Source: Glandiceps talaboti
Taxonomy: Eukaryota; Hemichordata; Enteropneusta; Spengelidae
Direction: 5' to 3'
DNA length: 64,000 nucleotides
Assembly: GCF_964340395.1 (NCBI RefSeq)
Contig: NC_135568.1
Location: 6,974,079-7,038,078 of the forward strand
Under the pieces are notes generated by a model, which was given only the letters and a program-made list of their open reading frames with translations, was not told the DNA's origin and made no database searches. The translations under genes and the position numbers were made by a program. This document shows, piece by piece, positions 62,746 through 64,000 of this stretch; position 1 is the stretch's first letter; each line of letters begins with the position of its first letter.

Positions 62746-64000
62746 TGTATTTAAAGGATTTTTTTTTATTTTAGTAAAATGAACATGGGCAAACTTGAGA
62801 CACCATTTCTATTTAAATAAAACTCGTACTGCTGGTACATTCATTACAGATTCGCGTCTTGGAGTGGGCATGACAGATTTTACGTAATAAGCAATCCACG
62901 TGCATTTTCCTTGCTGCACTTGCTGTAAGTTGAATATTTGAAAACGTTTTCTTCAATATGATGACAAACTCATAATATCGTATACCTCACACAATATTGA
63001 ATCACGTTTGGGTAAACTTATTTGTGTAGAATCTGATGTACACAGAATATAGTACGATAAATCTAATCATTTTTTTTGGTCCGCACCCTAAAATAAGCCC
63101 TCCCAAGTGCAAATAGGATTTCAACATGTTCCTGTGCTACTTATGGATATAAGCAACCACTAAATAACATGTACATTATGTCTAATTAATATTTGTATTT
63201 TAACAATTTTCAATGAATATACTATTTGTTTCTCAGCTTAAAAATTCAAAAAATCAAGTCGAACTTGGATGAATACATTGTACCACACTATGTTTATCGT
63301 TGAACAAATATGTTTACCCACAGATGATTCAGTTATACATTTTAGCTAGGTTGTATAATATTAGTATTAAGTCATCATATCTAAGAAAACGGTTTTAGAA
63401 CACTGCTAGAGCAGATTTAATGAAACTCATAGACATTGATATTATTAAAATAACTTCCGCTTTCTCGTCTAGTTCATCAATTTATTTGTTAGTGGCATCG
63501 GACAGCTTTTAGCGTATACCAGTTTACAAAGTAAACATTCAATTTCAATATGGCATTAGTCATTGGTATTTTATGAGGTGACCTGAGGGGTCACAGAGGG
63601 CTAATTTGTAATGTTGACTACAAACTCTATTTCCAGGTCTAGAATTACGCTTAAAAGAATCCATAATTTGTAATATTGTTTGTGTCTGTCTGTTCTCCAG
63701 TTCAACATATGTGTATGTATGCGTTTTGTATTTCTTATTATTTACGAGTGCGTACTGAGTTGAATCTGTTTGTGCGTGTGACTGTTTACAGTTGGAGTGA
63801 CTTAGTTGACTTTTCACATAGTAAAACGACGTATTTGGGTGCTGTTCCCACCCAGTGTGATAAAGTAGAGACCAAAATTTGGAGGAGATACTCTCAAGAA
63901 TATGACCTTTGACCTCGGGAAGAGATTCAGAGGTATGCCACACATTAACTGATTAGAGTATATCGTATATAAAATGTGGTGGTGAGTGAGGAAACCAAGA
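62746..64000. other. non-coding, nothing recognised
   Basis: A 127-codon minus-strand frame (63560-63943) without recognisable domains is most likely chance. Confidence 0.35.

Overview
This is a metazoan genomic window, most likely from a marine invertebrate. It is gene-poor, AT-rich and heavily loaded with simple and tandem repeats. The only gene I can support is at the left edge on the + strand: the last 158 codons of a Frizzled Wnt receptor of the Fz1/2/7 subfamily, ending at base 479. It carries the KTxxxW Dishevelled-binding motif and ends in the class I PDZ ligand ETTV. I cannot name the phylum from this window.

About 0.5-45.5 kb: probable Frizzled 3' UTR (AU-rich element near 577, candidate polyadenylation signals at 1987 and 2599), then a long non-coding stretch. 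Its CpG content is very low: hand counts in three samples gave about 5-12 CpG per kb. It is a mosaic of old, diverged tandem duplications with units of 28 to about 205 bp, plus short TTAA-flanked MITE-like elements. Two arrays (20.77-21.2 kb and 25.37-25.99 kb) are built around a CCAAT-box core (ATTGG). Islands of more complex, CpG-richer sequence at 11.2-12.1 kb and 34.37-34.76 kb are candidate regulatory elements.

27,150-29,334: the clearest mobile element, a 2.2-kb foldback-type DNA element with terminal inverted repeats of about 690 bp and TTAA at both ends. It has no transposase and is CpG-rich against its surroundings. It sits inside an older repeat whose second copy, 31.5 kb to the right, preserves the related unoccupied site.

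About 45.5-64 kb: CpG content rises to about 30-40 per kb. A dense run of long microsatellites (TA, GATA, ATGT, ACAT, GTA, GA, GTCT, GTG/GAT, CCA/CCG) is interspersed with the second copy of the older repeat, a 347-bp TTAA-flanked MITE and a 175-bp foldback. No exon is recognisable here. Long open frames in this half are by-products of microsatellites.

I see no operon-like or multi-gene system. I found no tRNA, rRNA, CRISPR or autonomous transposase. The most interesting material is the TTAA elements with their paralogous empty site, the phased CCAAT arrays, a 40-bp-stem hairpin near 6.25 kb and the abrupt CpG boundary near 45.5 kb.
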